In this document: one piece after another, positions 21,591 through 30,917 of the stretch
How positions within the stretch are numbered: position 1 is the stretch's first letter
Layout of the letters: every line of letters begins with the position of its first letter
Origin: Bacteroidia bacterium
GTDB taxonomy: Bacteria > Bacteroidota > Bacteroidia > Bacteroidales > VadinHA17
Direction of reading: 5' to 3'
NCBI GenBank assembly: GCA_026391555.1
Contig: JAPLEB010000039.1
Coordinates: forward strand, 1-64,000
DNA length: 64,000 bases
Program-made: the position numbers and the translations under genes
Notes under the pieces: model-generated
The model's database searches: none
Seen by the model: only the letters and a program-made list of their open reading frames with translations
What the model was told of the DNA's origin: nothing

Positions 21591-22016
21591 TTACTTAATT
21601 GTTAAAATAACTCTTGTGGATTTTATCTGGTCAAAATTAAAAGAGAGAACTTTAAATTCGGTCTCAAGTTCAAAGCCGCCTTCTGTAACATTTTTAAGGT
21701 TACCTGCGTATTTTGATCCTTCATTGTCAACTACTTCTACTTTTTTACCATCATTTTTAAAATACTGCTCAATAACTACAAAAGGCAAATCAAGGCCGGG
21801 TGAAGAAACCTGTAACTCAAAATCATCTTTGTCGCGATCGAGGCTATTTTCAACTTGCCGGTGTATTGCTGCACATTCATCTATTGTTATACCTTCATTC
21901 TTATCGGCCAGTATGGTGATCCTGTTGGCGCTGCTTACTTTTACAGCAACAAGAAAGAGTCCTGTTCCCTTTATGAACTCTTCAACTAATCCCTGTATCT
22001 TCTGTTTTTCTACCAT
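21591..22016 (-). CDS. rimP: Ribosome maturation/assembly cofactor RimP
   Basis: 141 aa directly upstream of nusA; DECAAIHRQVENSLDRD..FELQVSSPGLD motif. Confidence 0.93.
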   Translation of the reverse strand: MVEKQKIQGLVEEFIKGTGLFLVAVKVSSANRITILADKNEGITIDECAAIHRQVENSLDRDKDDFELQVSSPGLDLPFVVIEQYFKNDGKKVEVVDNEGSKYAGNLKNVTEGGFELETEFKVLSFNFDQIKSTRVILTIK

Positions 22017-22040
22017 TTTCTAAATACCGATAACAAAATA

Positions 22041-22056
22041 GGGGACTCTGGTCCCC
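22041..22056 (-). promoter_or_regulatory. Leader hairpin of rimP-nusA-infB, candidate attenuator
   Basis: Minus strand GGGGACCAGAGTCCCC (6-bp stem, 4-nt loop) followed by TATTTTGTTAT, between the predicted promoter and rimP start. Confidence 0.5.
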
Positions 22057-22085
22057 TTAATCTCAAACACCCCTCAAATCGGTTG

Positions 22086-22115
22086 CAAAGGTACATATTT
22101 ATATTAAATCACCAA
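22086..22115 (-). promoter_or_regulatory. Putative promoter of rimP-nusA-infB
   Basis: Minus strand TTG (22115-22113), 19-nt spacer, TACCTTTG (22093-22086). Confidence 0.6.
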
Positions 22116-22374
22116 AATTATTAACATTAATATTGAAGTATTATGCTTGTGGTTCAAAACAGTAGCAACCAGAATCGGGGACAAGAATGAGTGTTTATTC
22201 TGGATTTGAGGATAATATAGAGGCAGATATCTTTTTGAACATTTGGAAAATAATCAAAACTTTGATACCTTGATAAGCAAATTGGTACTATATAAAACTT
22301 AAATTAAAGATCAAGATGGATTTTGAATGGAGAATATTATTTAACTTTATTGAATAAATTAAGACCCTGAAATC

Positions 22375-24315
22375 ATGATTAAAAAACATTATCTGCTTTT
22401 ATTTGTAAGTCTTTTACTTGTCTCATGTCATACACAAAAGATCGGGATCGATGAAATGGACCTCTCTTCAATGGAGATTGGGCGTGGCGCCATCCAGGTC
22501 GGGAAAAGTACATCCGGGAACCCTCTAACGGTTGGTGGAAAAGTTTTTCAGAAGGGGATTGGCACCCGTGCAATAAGCAAATATCTTATTAGGCTTGACG
22601 GGAAAGCTGTTAACTTCTCTGCCAAAGTCGGAATTGATGATAGCAGCAGAGGAAGAGGGGGCGCTAAATTTTATATTTTGGGTGATAAGAAAATCCTGTG
22701 GGAGAGCATGGTTATGCATAAAGGTGACACCGCCGTTGATATCAATGTTCCTATTAAAAAAATCATGAAACTTGCGATGTATGTTGCCGAGGACGGAGGA
22801 ACTCCTTATGCTGATTGGATTGAACCTTCAATTACTTACCATGGTGATGTGCCTGTTCCTTTGGCATTTAAAATAGATTCATCGTATATACTGACTCCTC
22901 CCGTAGCTAATGCTCCGCGAATTAATGGTCCAAGAGTGACTGGAGCGACTCCCGGAAGACCTTTTCTGTTCCGCGTTCCTGTTACAGGTAAACCTCCAAT
23001 CGATGTGTCATTAACAAATCTTCCTGCCGGGCTTAACTGGGATCCGGAAAGCAAGGTTATTTCCGGTACTGCACCGGCCAAAGGAGAATATGTTGTTAAA
23101 ATAACCGCCAAAAACGAGGTAGGTTCTGCAGAAAAAGATCTAAAAATAATAACAGGAAAGGGTCTGGCTCTGACTCCTCCTCTTGGATGGAACTCATGGA
23201 ACTGCTGGGGATTGAGTGTCGACCAGGAAAAAGTTAAGGCTTCTGCAGATGCAATGGTGTCATCAGGTCTGGCAGATCATGGATGGACAAATATTAATAT
23301 TGATGATGGTTGGGAAGCTCCGGAACGCAAACCAGATGGCGAACTTCTCGCTAATAATAAATTCCCGGATATGAAAGCTCTTGGTGATTATATCCACAAT
23401 TATGGACTTAAACTCGGAATCTATTCATCGCCGGGACCTAAAACCTGCGGAGGATTTCTGGCAAGTTATCAGCATGAACTTCAGGATGTTAAGACTTGGG
23501 AAAAATGGGGAGTTGATTATTTAAAGTATGACTGGTGTTCTTATCGTACCATTGAACCCAAACCTGATCTTAATGCTCGTAAAAAGCCTTATATACTAAT
23601 GAGGAAAATGCTTGATAAGAGCAAGAGAGATGTGGTTTACAGCCTTTGCCAGTATGGTGCGGGTGATGTCTGGAGATGGGGTGCAGATATTGGTGGTAAT
23701 CTCTGGAGAACAACCGGCGATATTACCGATACATGGCGTAGCTTGTCAACTATCGGTTTTGCACAGGATACAATATCTCCGTTTGCCGGTCCCGGGCATT
23801 GGAATGATCCGGATATGCTGATTGTAGGTAAGGTAGGATGGGGCCCACAGCTTCATGCTTCCAGGTTGACCCCCGATGAGCAATTCACACATATCAGCCT
23901 TTGGAGCCTGCTTGCAGCACCAATGCTTATTGGATGTGATATGAGCCAAATGGATGCCTTCACACTCTCTCTTCTGACGAATGACGAGGTGCTTGAGGTT
24001 AACCAGGATCCTCTGGGCAAACAAGCCGTTCCGGTCAAAAAGGACACTGGATTTCAGATATGGTCAAGACCTCTTGAAGATGGAAGTCTTGCGGTAGGTA
24101 TTTTCTCAACCGCTTCGGCATCAACTGTGGAAGCAATTAACTGGGGAGAAAAGAGCACAACCAACAAGATCAGGGTTGACTGGTCATTACTTGGCATTTC
24201 CGGTACACATAAAGTACGGGACCTTTGGCGCCAAAAAGATCTGGGTGATTTAGCTGATGGGTTTGAGGCTGAAGTTCCGTACCATGGAGTAGTTCTGATT
24301 AAAATTTTTAAATAA
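22375..24315 (+). CDS. Alpha-galactosidase, GH27 family, with N-terminal NPCBM-like and Ig-like domains; lipoprotein
   Basis: LLLVSC lipobox; FQKGIGTRAIS... NPCBM-like; LTPPLGWNSWNCWG...NIDDGWE, DYLKYDWC, NDPDMLIVG catalytic-domain motifs. Confidence 0.92.
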   Translation: MIKKHYLLLFVSLLLVSCHTQKIGIDEMDLSSMEIGRGAIQVGKSTSGNPLTVGGKVFQKGIGTRAISKYLIRLDGKAVNFSAKVGIDDSSRGRGGAKFYILGDKKILWESMVMHKGDTAVDINVPIKKIMKLAMYVAEDGGTPYADWIEPSITYHGDVPVPLAFKIDSSYILTPPVANAPRINGPRVTGATPGRPFLFRVPVTGKPPIDVSLTNLPAGLNWDPESKVISGTAPAKGEYVVKITAKNEVGSAEKDLKIITGKGLALTPPLGWNSWNCWGLSVDQEKVKASADAMVSSGLADHGWTNINIDDGWEAPERKPDGELLANNKFPDMKALGDYIHNYGLKLGIYSSPGPKTCGGFLASYQHELQDVKTWEKWGVDYLKYDWCSYRTIEPKPDLNARKKPYILMRKMLDKSKRDVVYSLCQYGAGDVWRWGADIGGNLWRTTGDITDTWRSLSTIGFAQDTISPFAGPGHWNDPDMLIVGKVGWGPQLHASRLTPDEQFTHISLWSLLAAPMLIGCDMSQMDAFTLSLLTNDEVLEVNQDPLGKQAVPVKKDTGFQIWSRPLEDGSLAVGIFSTASASTVEAINWGEKSTTNKIRVDWSLLGISGTHKVRDLWRQKDLGDLADGFEAEVPYHGVVLIKIFK

Positions 24316-24329
24316 AAACCAAAAATACG

Positions 24330-25301
24330 ATCAATAAAGATTCAAAAGATAGTTTCTGTTATTCTGTCGATCCTTTTTCAGTTGAAGAGTCTCACCTCTT
24401 ATGGAACTGTACATTATGTCCGCGGGAATGCGGTGTAAACAGGTATGAAGATGCACAAGGCATTTGTTCTTCAGATGAAGGATTTAACATTGCATCCATT
24501 TGTATTCACAGGGGAGAGGAACCTTCGATCAGCGGACCAAACGGTATTTGCAATATCTTCTTTGCAGGTTGTAACCTTCGTTGCATATATTGTCAGAATC
24601 ACGAAATAAGCCGGAATGGATCTGGGATTAGGTATCAGGTACCAGGACTGGAAGTGGTATTGGATAAAATTGAGGGAATCCTGTCAAAAGGAGTAACTGC
24701 TGTGGGTTTCGTTTCTCCATCTCACGTAGTTCCTCAGGTCAAGGCTATTTTAAGGGGGTTGAGTTCCCGTGGTTTAAAGCCGATTACAATTTATAATACA
24801 AATGGCTACGATAAGCCGGAAACAATCCGTTCGCTGGTTAATATGATAGATGTTTATCTACCTGATTATAAATATGTTACACCGGAAATTGCATTAAAAT
24901 ACTCAGGCGCCTCCGATTACCCGGCGGTTGCCTTAAAAGCTATTAAAGAGATGTATTATCAGAAAGGATCAACTCTTACGGTTGATGAAACAGGCATGGC
25001 AGAAAATGGAATGCTTATTAGACATCTTATTTTACCGGGCCATGTTGAAGAGAGTAAAAATGTTCTAAGGTCAATAGCTGAGGAGTTGTCACCCGGTGTC
25101 CATCTTTCACTCATGTCACAATACCATCCCACCTACCATGTAAGAAATCATCCTGTTCTGAACCGTTCGCTTTACAAAGCAGAATATGAGGCTGTTGCTA
25201 AGGCTATGGAAGAGCTCGGTTTCAGAAATGGATGGGTTCAGGATATGGATAGCTATCAGAACTACCGGCCCGATTTCAGCAAAGAGCATCCGTTTGAATA
25301 A
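24330..25301 (+). CDS. Radical SAM protein, PflA/PflX-like (COG1313 type); start codon unresolved
   Basis: Open frame from 24312 to 25301 encodes CTLCPRECGVNRYEDAQGIC...NIFFAGCNLRCIYCQNHE (CX3CX2C). The supplied ORF begins at GTG 24654, after these motifs. No ATG/GTG/TTG in frame between the stop at 24309 and 24654. Confidence 0.8.
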   Translation: MNKDSKDSFCYSVDPFSVEESHLLWNCTLCPRECGVNRYEDAQGICSSDEGFNIASICIHRGEEPSISGPNGICNIFFAGCNLRCIYCQNHEISRNGSGIRYQVPGLEVVLDKIEGILSKGVTAVGFVSPSHVVPQVKAILRGLSSRGLKPITIYNTNGYDKPETIRSLVNMIDVYLPDYKYVTPEIALKYSGASDYPAVALKAIKEMYYQKGSTLTVDETGMAENGMLIRHLILPGHVEESKNVLRSIAEELSPGVHLSLMSQYHPTYHVRNHPVLNRSLYKAEYEAVAKAMEELGFRNGWVQDMDSYQNYRPDFSKEHPFE

Positions 25302-25304
25302 GGT

Positions 25305-25380
25305 GAACAAACGAACACAAAACATTTGAATATTTATTGCAGAATTTAAGAACTATTCTTAATTCACTGTTCGTTTGTTC
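25305..25380. repeat. Nested inverted repeats between convergent genes (possible bidirectional terminator)
   Basis: Perfect 13-bp arms gaacaaacgaaca (25305-25317) and tgttcgtttgttc (25368-25380), enclosing gaatttaagaa/ttcttaattc (25342-25365). Confidence 0.7.
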
Positions 25381-25406
25381 TTCATTCTTACTTTCATAAT
25401 GATTTT

Positions 25407-26123
25407 CTACATGAACTTCTCCCTCTTCTGCAGGTTAAAAAGAGCAGCCAGCATAAAAATGATAGATCCGGTTATCAGGAAAATACGGTTTTTGAGGGTA
25501 ATAATGGCCCAGGTCGTTTCATTTAAATCATTGGGAACATCGTAAGGATTCAGGAATACATTCCATTGGCTTTTACGAAGATTATCAGAGAGGATCATGA
25601 AGAACAGACCAAAGATGATCATCAGTACTGCAGTACCGTTTCCGTTCCTTATCACAGTTGATAGCATGAAGGCCATAATCCCCAGAAAAAGAACCGGGAA
25701 CATCACCTGTGCCGTCATATTTACAACCCTGAATTTAACGATCAGAACAGAAGATAGAAAAGTAAAAACAAGCATTATAAGGAAGGCAATTATAAAGATC
25801 AGAACTATTCTTACAAGCCATACTTTATACCTGTAATTAGGTATGCCGAAAAGTATCTCAATCGTCCTGGCATCCTGATCATTCTGAATACCGAAAGCGG
25901 AAGGATAAAACACAAGGAGTAGTCCTGAAAAGAGAAACATTCCGTAGAGTTCCTCCATTCTCGATACATCATTGGAAAAGACATAGATAACTGAAAGACC
26001 AATATAAAACAAAACCGATCCCGCCAGAAACCAGATAAACTTATTTGCAAAGATGATCCTCAGGTTATATACAATCATTTTGTAGATGAGAGTGGAAATA
26101 TTTAAAAAGTTATTCGTTTTCAT
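25407..26123 (-). CDS. ABC-2 type transporter permease
   Basis: 238 aa with about six TM segments; ATGA overlap with the upstream RND-ABC fusion gene. Confidence 0.8.
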   Translation of the reverse strand: MKTNNFLNISTLIYKMIVYNLRIIFANKFIWFLAGSVLFYIGLSVIYVFSNDVSRMEELYGMFLFSGLLLVFYPSAFGIQNDQDARTIEILFGIPNYRYKVWLVRIVLIFIIAFLIMLVFTFLSSVLIVKFRVVNMTAQVMFPVLFLGIMAFMLSTVIRNGNGTAVLMIIFGLFFMILSDNLRKSQWNVFLNPYDVPNDLNETTWAIITLKNRIFLITGSIIFMLAALFNLQKREKFM

Positions 26124-29100
26124 TTTATTACTGTTTCGTTATTTACAGAACCCGGAAAATCTTTCCTTCTTAAAAGCCACAGGTAAGCATCCTCAAGATT
26201 AGGACTTGCATTGATAGCGCCTTCCCATGGCGCAAACTCAGAAATAACACGTACTCTGACATTATCGCCTTCAGACATGTGGTGTACAACAAGATTCTTT
26301 TCGACAAAGGCTCCAAAATCTTTTGAAGGGATATTAAATTGCCACACATGCCCCTCTGCTTCTTTTGTCATGTCGATAGGTTTTCCAAAGTATCTCAGCA
26401 TCCCTTTATTTAGTACTGCTACCTGATTACAGGAGCTTGAGATATCCTCAATTATATGAGTTGAAAAGATTACTACTCTTTCGCGACTGAGTTCGACCAG
26501 AAGATTTCTGAACCTGATACGCTCCCTGGGATCAAGGCCGGCAGTAGGCTCATCAACAACAAGAATACGAGGCAAGTGTAAAAGTATCTGGGCAATTCCC
26601 ATCCTCTGTTTCATACCTCCTGAATAAGATCCGATCTTGTCGTGTCTGCGGTCTTCCATGTGAACAGCATTCAGAACATAAGTGACTCTCTCTTCCCTGG
26701 TCTTAACATCGATAATATTTTTCAGCATTGCCTGGTAATGAAGATATTCATGAGCTGTCATGTTCTCATAGCTGCCGAATTCCTGGGGAAGATAACCGAT
26801 AAGTCCCTGAAGTTCTTCCCTCATTTTCTGTGTGTCGAAACCATTGATCCAGACCTTACCATAACTCTGTTCGAGGATTCCGCAGACTATTCTCATAAGA
26901 GTTGTTTTTCCTGCTCCGTTTGGACCCAACAATCCGAACATTCCATTACCAATGTTGAGAGAAATACAACTTAAAGCTTTAAATGGCTTCTTCTTTTTAC
27001 CGATCAAAGGGACTGCTGCAACAATCCTGTAAACAGTCTTCCTCAAACCTTTAAACCTGCCCTCAAGACGATAGATATCAATATTTTCCCTTGTCAGTTT
27101 TAATCCCGTTTTATAAACAAACAGGCCGGTGAACCAAAGGAACCCAAGAATCAGAACAACAACAATGTTTTCCCATTTAAGCTGGAACCAGATCAGGTTA
27201 AGAAGCGGAATGATCCAGAAAATCACAGAATCAAAGATTAATGTCAATCTCTTCAGCCATTTTCTTTCTCTATTTGCTGTCAGGGTAGTAAAGAGTTCAT
27301 TAAGGGTTGTCCATACTCCCGATAAAAAGAACCATGTCCCCATACTGAAAATGAAAATCCAGAATCCTTTATCGAGGAAGAAATAGGTGAAATAGATTAT
27401 AAATCCCAGCAAAGGTGCCTGCCAGGCAATATGACTCATCTCTTTCCATGAAGTGTATTGTTTTTCAAGACCCAGTCGTTTTCTTATTCTGGCGCCACCT
27501 TTCCATTCTCTCGCCCAGCGGTTTTCCCTTTCATAGATTTTTACCAGGCTCTGAATATAAATGTTTATATTTTCGTCAGGAGAGATGATAGTTTCTCTGG
27601 CCTTTCTAAGGCTGTTCATTACAAACCATGTACCTGCCGGGACTAAAATCACTGCCAGAATTGTTGTAATGAGTTTCCAGAGGAATAGATCTATATAGCT
27701 GTAAATAACGAATATTATAACAGCAAATATTATGAACTGGATAATTTTATTTTTCCATCCCAATGAATAAAACCATTTTAATGCATTCTCAAGCCCGGTA
27801 TAAAAGGTAGGGATGAAAACTAAAGTAAGGAGGGTGCTGAGAGTTAATCCACCGATGACAGTTATTGCAAATGAAGCGCCTATGGCAGATACATACTCAG
27901 CCTGCCCCATAGCAAGCGGGAGCATTGCTATTACAGTTGTTGAGGCTGTTATTAGTATGGGACGCAACCTCGCAACGCCGGCTGTCATCAGGGCTCTCTG
28001 AACCCTGTTTCCTCTCTTACGCAAAATATTGGTATAATCAATTAATATTATACCATTATTAACAACAACTCCGAGGAGAATAAGAAAACCGGTAAGTGTA
28101 TTTGCATTCAACAGTGAATTTCCGGTAAGTATTAATGCAATAAGAGATCCAAGAGCAGCAAGAGGAATACTGAACATAAGAACTACAGGAGTTGCAAGTG
28201 ATTCAAAAACAGCAGCAAGGATCATATATATGAGAAGAAAAGCGACTCCGATAAGATAATAGAAATCTTTCATCTGGTCCTCTTCATGGATGACCTCAAC
28301 AGCAATACCTGCCGGAATATTCAGGGCCGCAACTACTGATTCAATCTCCAGTCTGGCACCTTCAAGGAGATCTTTGGAGTCTTTTATCTCACTATTGAAG
28401 CTATAGGTTACTGTCACTCTCTTTTCCTGGTTCTCCCTGTGAATATTGCCCATTCCTGTTGAATACACAATATTGGAAAGTTCTTCCATTTCCATAACCG
28501 ACCCGCTGCTCCCGCTAACTTCAAGGTGTTTAAGATCATCAATAGTCTTATCTGCGGTTACTTTTACTACACCGGCCTCATCAGCATACTTAATCATAAT
28601 ATCATAGCTTTCTGTTCCCTGTTTAAAAGTAGCGCCGGAAGAGTATTCCTTGCCGAATGAAGATAAAGCTGATGATATATTATTCAGTGTGAAATTGTTT
28701 CTCCCGATGTAGTCCATATCAAAGCGAAGATGGACTTCCGGTTTATTATCCTGCACATTGACACTTGAGCTACTGATTGTTGAAAGTTCATCGACATTAG
28801 ATTTTATATCGTCCGCGAGGTCTTTCATCTGATCGAAATTCTGTCCTTTAATTATTATACTTTCCTTTGTCGATCCGACACCAAGCAGGTTCATGAAATC
28901 TGAACCAGGGTTGTAATTTCCACCGCCACCTCCTCCACCGGAGAAACCGCCGCTGGTTGATATTTCATCCATACTTATCTCAGCAGAAGAAATATTCTTT
29001 GTTTTTTCCGAGATATCATTTTTAATTTCAGGAAGCGAACGTTTGCTGTTTTTATCCCACTCTTTTGAAAGATTAATCGTGACTGTTGCCTGTTCTTCCT

Positions 29101-30889
29101 GAATCCGGCTTACAATATCTTCTTTTTCCGGAAGAGATGCCAGCCTCGATTCAATTTCTGCTACTACTGCATCTGTTTTCTCTAATGTTGATCCTGCAGG
29201 CATGGTAACGGAAAGTCTGAAGTTAGGTGTTTCGACCTCCTTTGTTGTATTGATACTTAAGGTAAGACTGATAAGAAGTGCCGTAAAGAAAATAACTAGT
29301 GTGCCGATAATTGTAGATGCAGGATTTCTCATACTTGCCTTTAATACAAGATGATAGGCTTGAATGAGTCTATTGTGTATAGAAAGTTTTTTGAATATTT
29401 CTGAATTGCTGTTCGATGCTCTGGTGAGAAGAAAGTAGGTTGCCATCGGGATAAAAAGCAATGCAACGGAAAGAGATATTACAAGAGTTGAAATGATGGA
29501 TACTCCTATGTTTTTACCTATCATTTTTATCATGAAATTGTCTGAGAAAATAAATGGAAGGAAAACAATTATAGTTGTAAGTGTTGCCGCGAATATTGAT
29601 CTCCATACTTCAGTTGTGCCCTGTTTGACAGCTGTTTCGGCGCCCTTCCCCTGGCCCGCCAGTCGGTAAATATTCTCAAGAACCACAACGGAATTATCGA
29701 CGAGCATGCCAATTGCCAGAGCCATCCCCACGAGGGTCAGACTGTTAATAGAAATATTGAAGGCATAGAAAAAATTAAAAGCGGCATATACTGAAACCGG
29801 AATTGAGACGGCAATTATGGTTACCAGACGGATATTTCTCAGAAAGAACCATAGTATCAAAACAGCTAATAAGCCTCCGGTAATAGCAAGATTAATGATC
29901 TGATTAATATTATTTTCCATTATCTCGGCGCTGTTGTTCTGTACAACAATCCCGACTCCTTCGGATTCCAGTTTTTTATTAAGTTCATTAACCTGAGCTA
30001 TAGCTTTATGTGAGAGGTCTATGAGGTTTGCCTGGTTGTCGTTTACAAGAGTGACTGTAACAGCATCAAGTCCGTTAACCCTGCTATAGGAAGTCTGTTC
30101 TTTTACTCCGAAAAAGATTTCCGCCACATCCCGTAATAATATCATTCCATTTGTTTTGACAACTATATTGCCAATCTCCCTTACATCAGTGTATTCAGAA
30201 GTGACATTAACAAACAAATCATTACTGCCATCGACTACTTTCCCGGCAAAAGTCTTATTAGCTCCATTATTAGTGAGCAGATTTCTGATCTGACCAATTG
30301 AGATGCCATTAGCCTCGCAGGCCTTTTCATTCAGCCTTACCTCAATGGAATTTTCCTGACCCCCGTATACCTGAACTCCTGCAATCCCATCAATGTTTTC
30401 AAATTCAGGTTTTATATCCCTGTCGGCAATATTTCTGATCCTGTCTATTCCGCCCCCGCCTCTTACCTGTAGCTCCATGAACTGGTTGGTCAGTCGCTCC
30501 AGATCGATCTTAATGACATTAATTCTAAACTCTGTGGGGATGGAACTCTTAACTATATCAATTTTTTCCTGGAGTTTCAGATTCGCATATTTGAGATCTG
30601 CATTCTGATTATAATAAATCATAATTGTTCCACTCCTTGAAGAGATATTTGATTCGATCTTTTCAATGCCTTCAAGAGTTCCGATTGCTCCTTCAATTGG
30701 CACAATTGCCTGTGCCTCAATATACGCAGGATCCAATTCGATAGTGGTCCCTACCTGAACTATCAGTGTTGGCAATTGTGCATTTGGGAATAGCTCAACG
30801 GAAAGCTTTTTGTACGATACATATCCAAGCATCGTTAGCCCTATGAAGAGCATACTGATAAGAATTCTTCTTTTTAAAATAAAATCCAT
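26120..30889 (-). CDS. RND efflux transporter permease fused to C-terminal TM segments and an ABC transporter ATPase domain
   Basis: 1589 aa, one frame. RND: MDFILKRRILISMLF..., GMALAIGMLVDNSVVVLENIYR, RPILITASTTVIAMLPLA. C-terminal NBD: GLLGPNGAGKTTLMR (Walker A), SYSGGMKQRMGIAQ, ILVVDEPTAGLDP (Walker B), STH. Confidence 0.93.
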   Translation of the reverse strand: MDFILKRRILISMLFIGLTMLGYVSYKKLSVELFPNAQLPTLIVQVGTTIELDPAYIEAQAIVPIEGAIGTLEGIEKIESNISSRSGTIMIYYNQNADLKYANLKLQEKIDIVKSSIPTEFRINVIKIDLERLTNQFMELQVRGGGGIDRIRNIADRDIKPEFENIDGIAGVQVYGGQENSIEVRLNEKACEANGISIGQIRNLLTNNGANKTFAGKVVDGSNDLFVNVTSEYTDVREIGNIVVKTNGMILLRDVAEIFFGVKEQTSYSRVNGLDAVTVTLVNDNQANLIDLSHKAIAQVNELNKKLESEGVGIVVQNNSAEIMENNINQIINLAITGGLLAVLILWFFLRNIRLVTIIAVSIPVSVYAAFNFFYAFNISINSLTLVGMALAIGMLVDNSVVVLENIYRLAGQGKGAETAVKQGTTEVWRSIFAATLTTIIVFLPFIFSDNFMIKMIGKNIGVSIISTLVISLSVALLFIPMATYFLLTRASNSNSEIFKKLSIHNRLIQAYHLVLKASMRNPASTIIGTLVIFFTALLISLTLSINTTKEVETPNFRLSVTMPAGSTLEKTDAVVAEIESRLASLPEKEDIVSRIQEEQATVTINLSKEWDKNSKRSLPEIKNDISEKTKNISSAEISMDEISTSGGFSGGGGGGGNYNPGSDFMNLLGVGSTKESIIIKGQNFDQMKDLADDIKSNVDELSTISSSSVNVQDNKPEVHLRFDMDYIGRNNFTLNNISSALSSFGKEYSSGATFKQGTESYDIMIKYADEAGVVKVTADKTIDDLKHLEVSGSSGSVMEMEELSNIVYSTGMGNIHRENQEKRVTVTYSFNSEIKDSKDLLEGARLEIESVVAALNIPAGIAVEVIHEEDQMKDFYYLIGVAFLLIYMILAAVFESLATPVVLMFSIPLAALGSLIALILTGNSLLNANTLTGFLILLGVVVNNGIILIDYTNILRKRGNRVQRALMTAGVARLRPILITASTTVIAMLPLAMGQAEYVSAIGASFAITVIGGLTLSTLLTLVFIPTFYTGLENALKWFYSLGWKNKIIQFIIFAVIIFVIYSYIDLFLWKLITTILAVILVPAGTWFVMNSLRKARETIISPDENINIYIQSLVKIYERENRWAREWKGGARIRKRLGLEKQYTSWKEMSHIAWQAPLLGFIIYFTYFFLDKGFWIFIFSMGTWFFLSGVWTTLNELFTTLTANRERKWLKRLTLIFDSVIFWIIPLLNLIWFQLKWENIVVVLILGFLWFTGLFVYKTGLKLTRENIDIYRLEGRFKGLRKTVYRIVAAVPLIGKKKKPFKALSCISLNIGNGMFGLLGPNGAGKTTLMRIVCGILEQSYGKVWINGFDTQKMREELQGLIGYLPQEFGSYENMTAHEYLHYQAMLKNIIDVKTREERVTYVLNAVHMEDRRHDKIGSYSGGMKQRMGIAQILLHLPRILVVDEPTAGLDPRERIRFRNLLVELSRERVVIFSTHIIEDISSSCNQVAVLNKGMLRYFGKPIDMTKEAEGHVWQFNIPSKDFGAFVEKNLVVHHMSEGDNVRVRVISEFAPWEGAINASPNLEDAYLWLLRRKDFPGSVNNETVIK

Positions 30890-30917
30890 TTTCTGTCTTA
30901 TAAGAAAATTATCGGGG

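Noticed and set aside
21319-22023. 234-aa plus-strand ORF
   Set aside because: Antisense to nusA/rimP; Ser-rich reverse-frame translation without domain motifs.
28910-28960. Gly-rich GGFSGGGGGGGNYNPG run in the RND domain as a domain break
   Set aside because: Frame and RND similarity continue on both sides; treated as a low-complexity loop.
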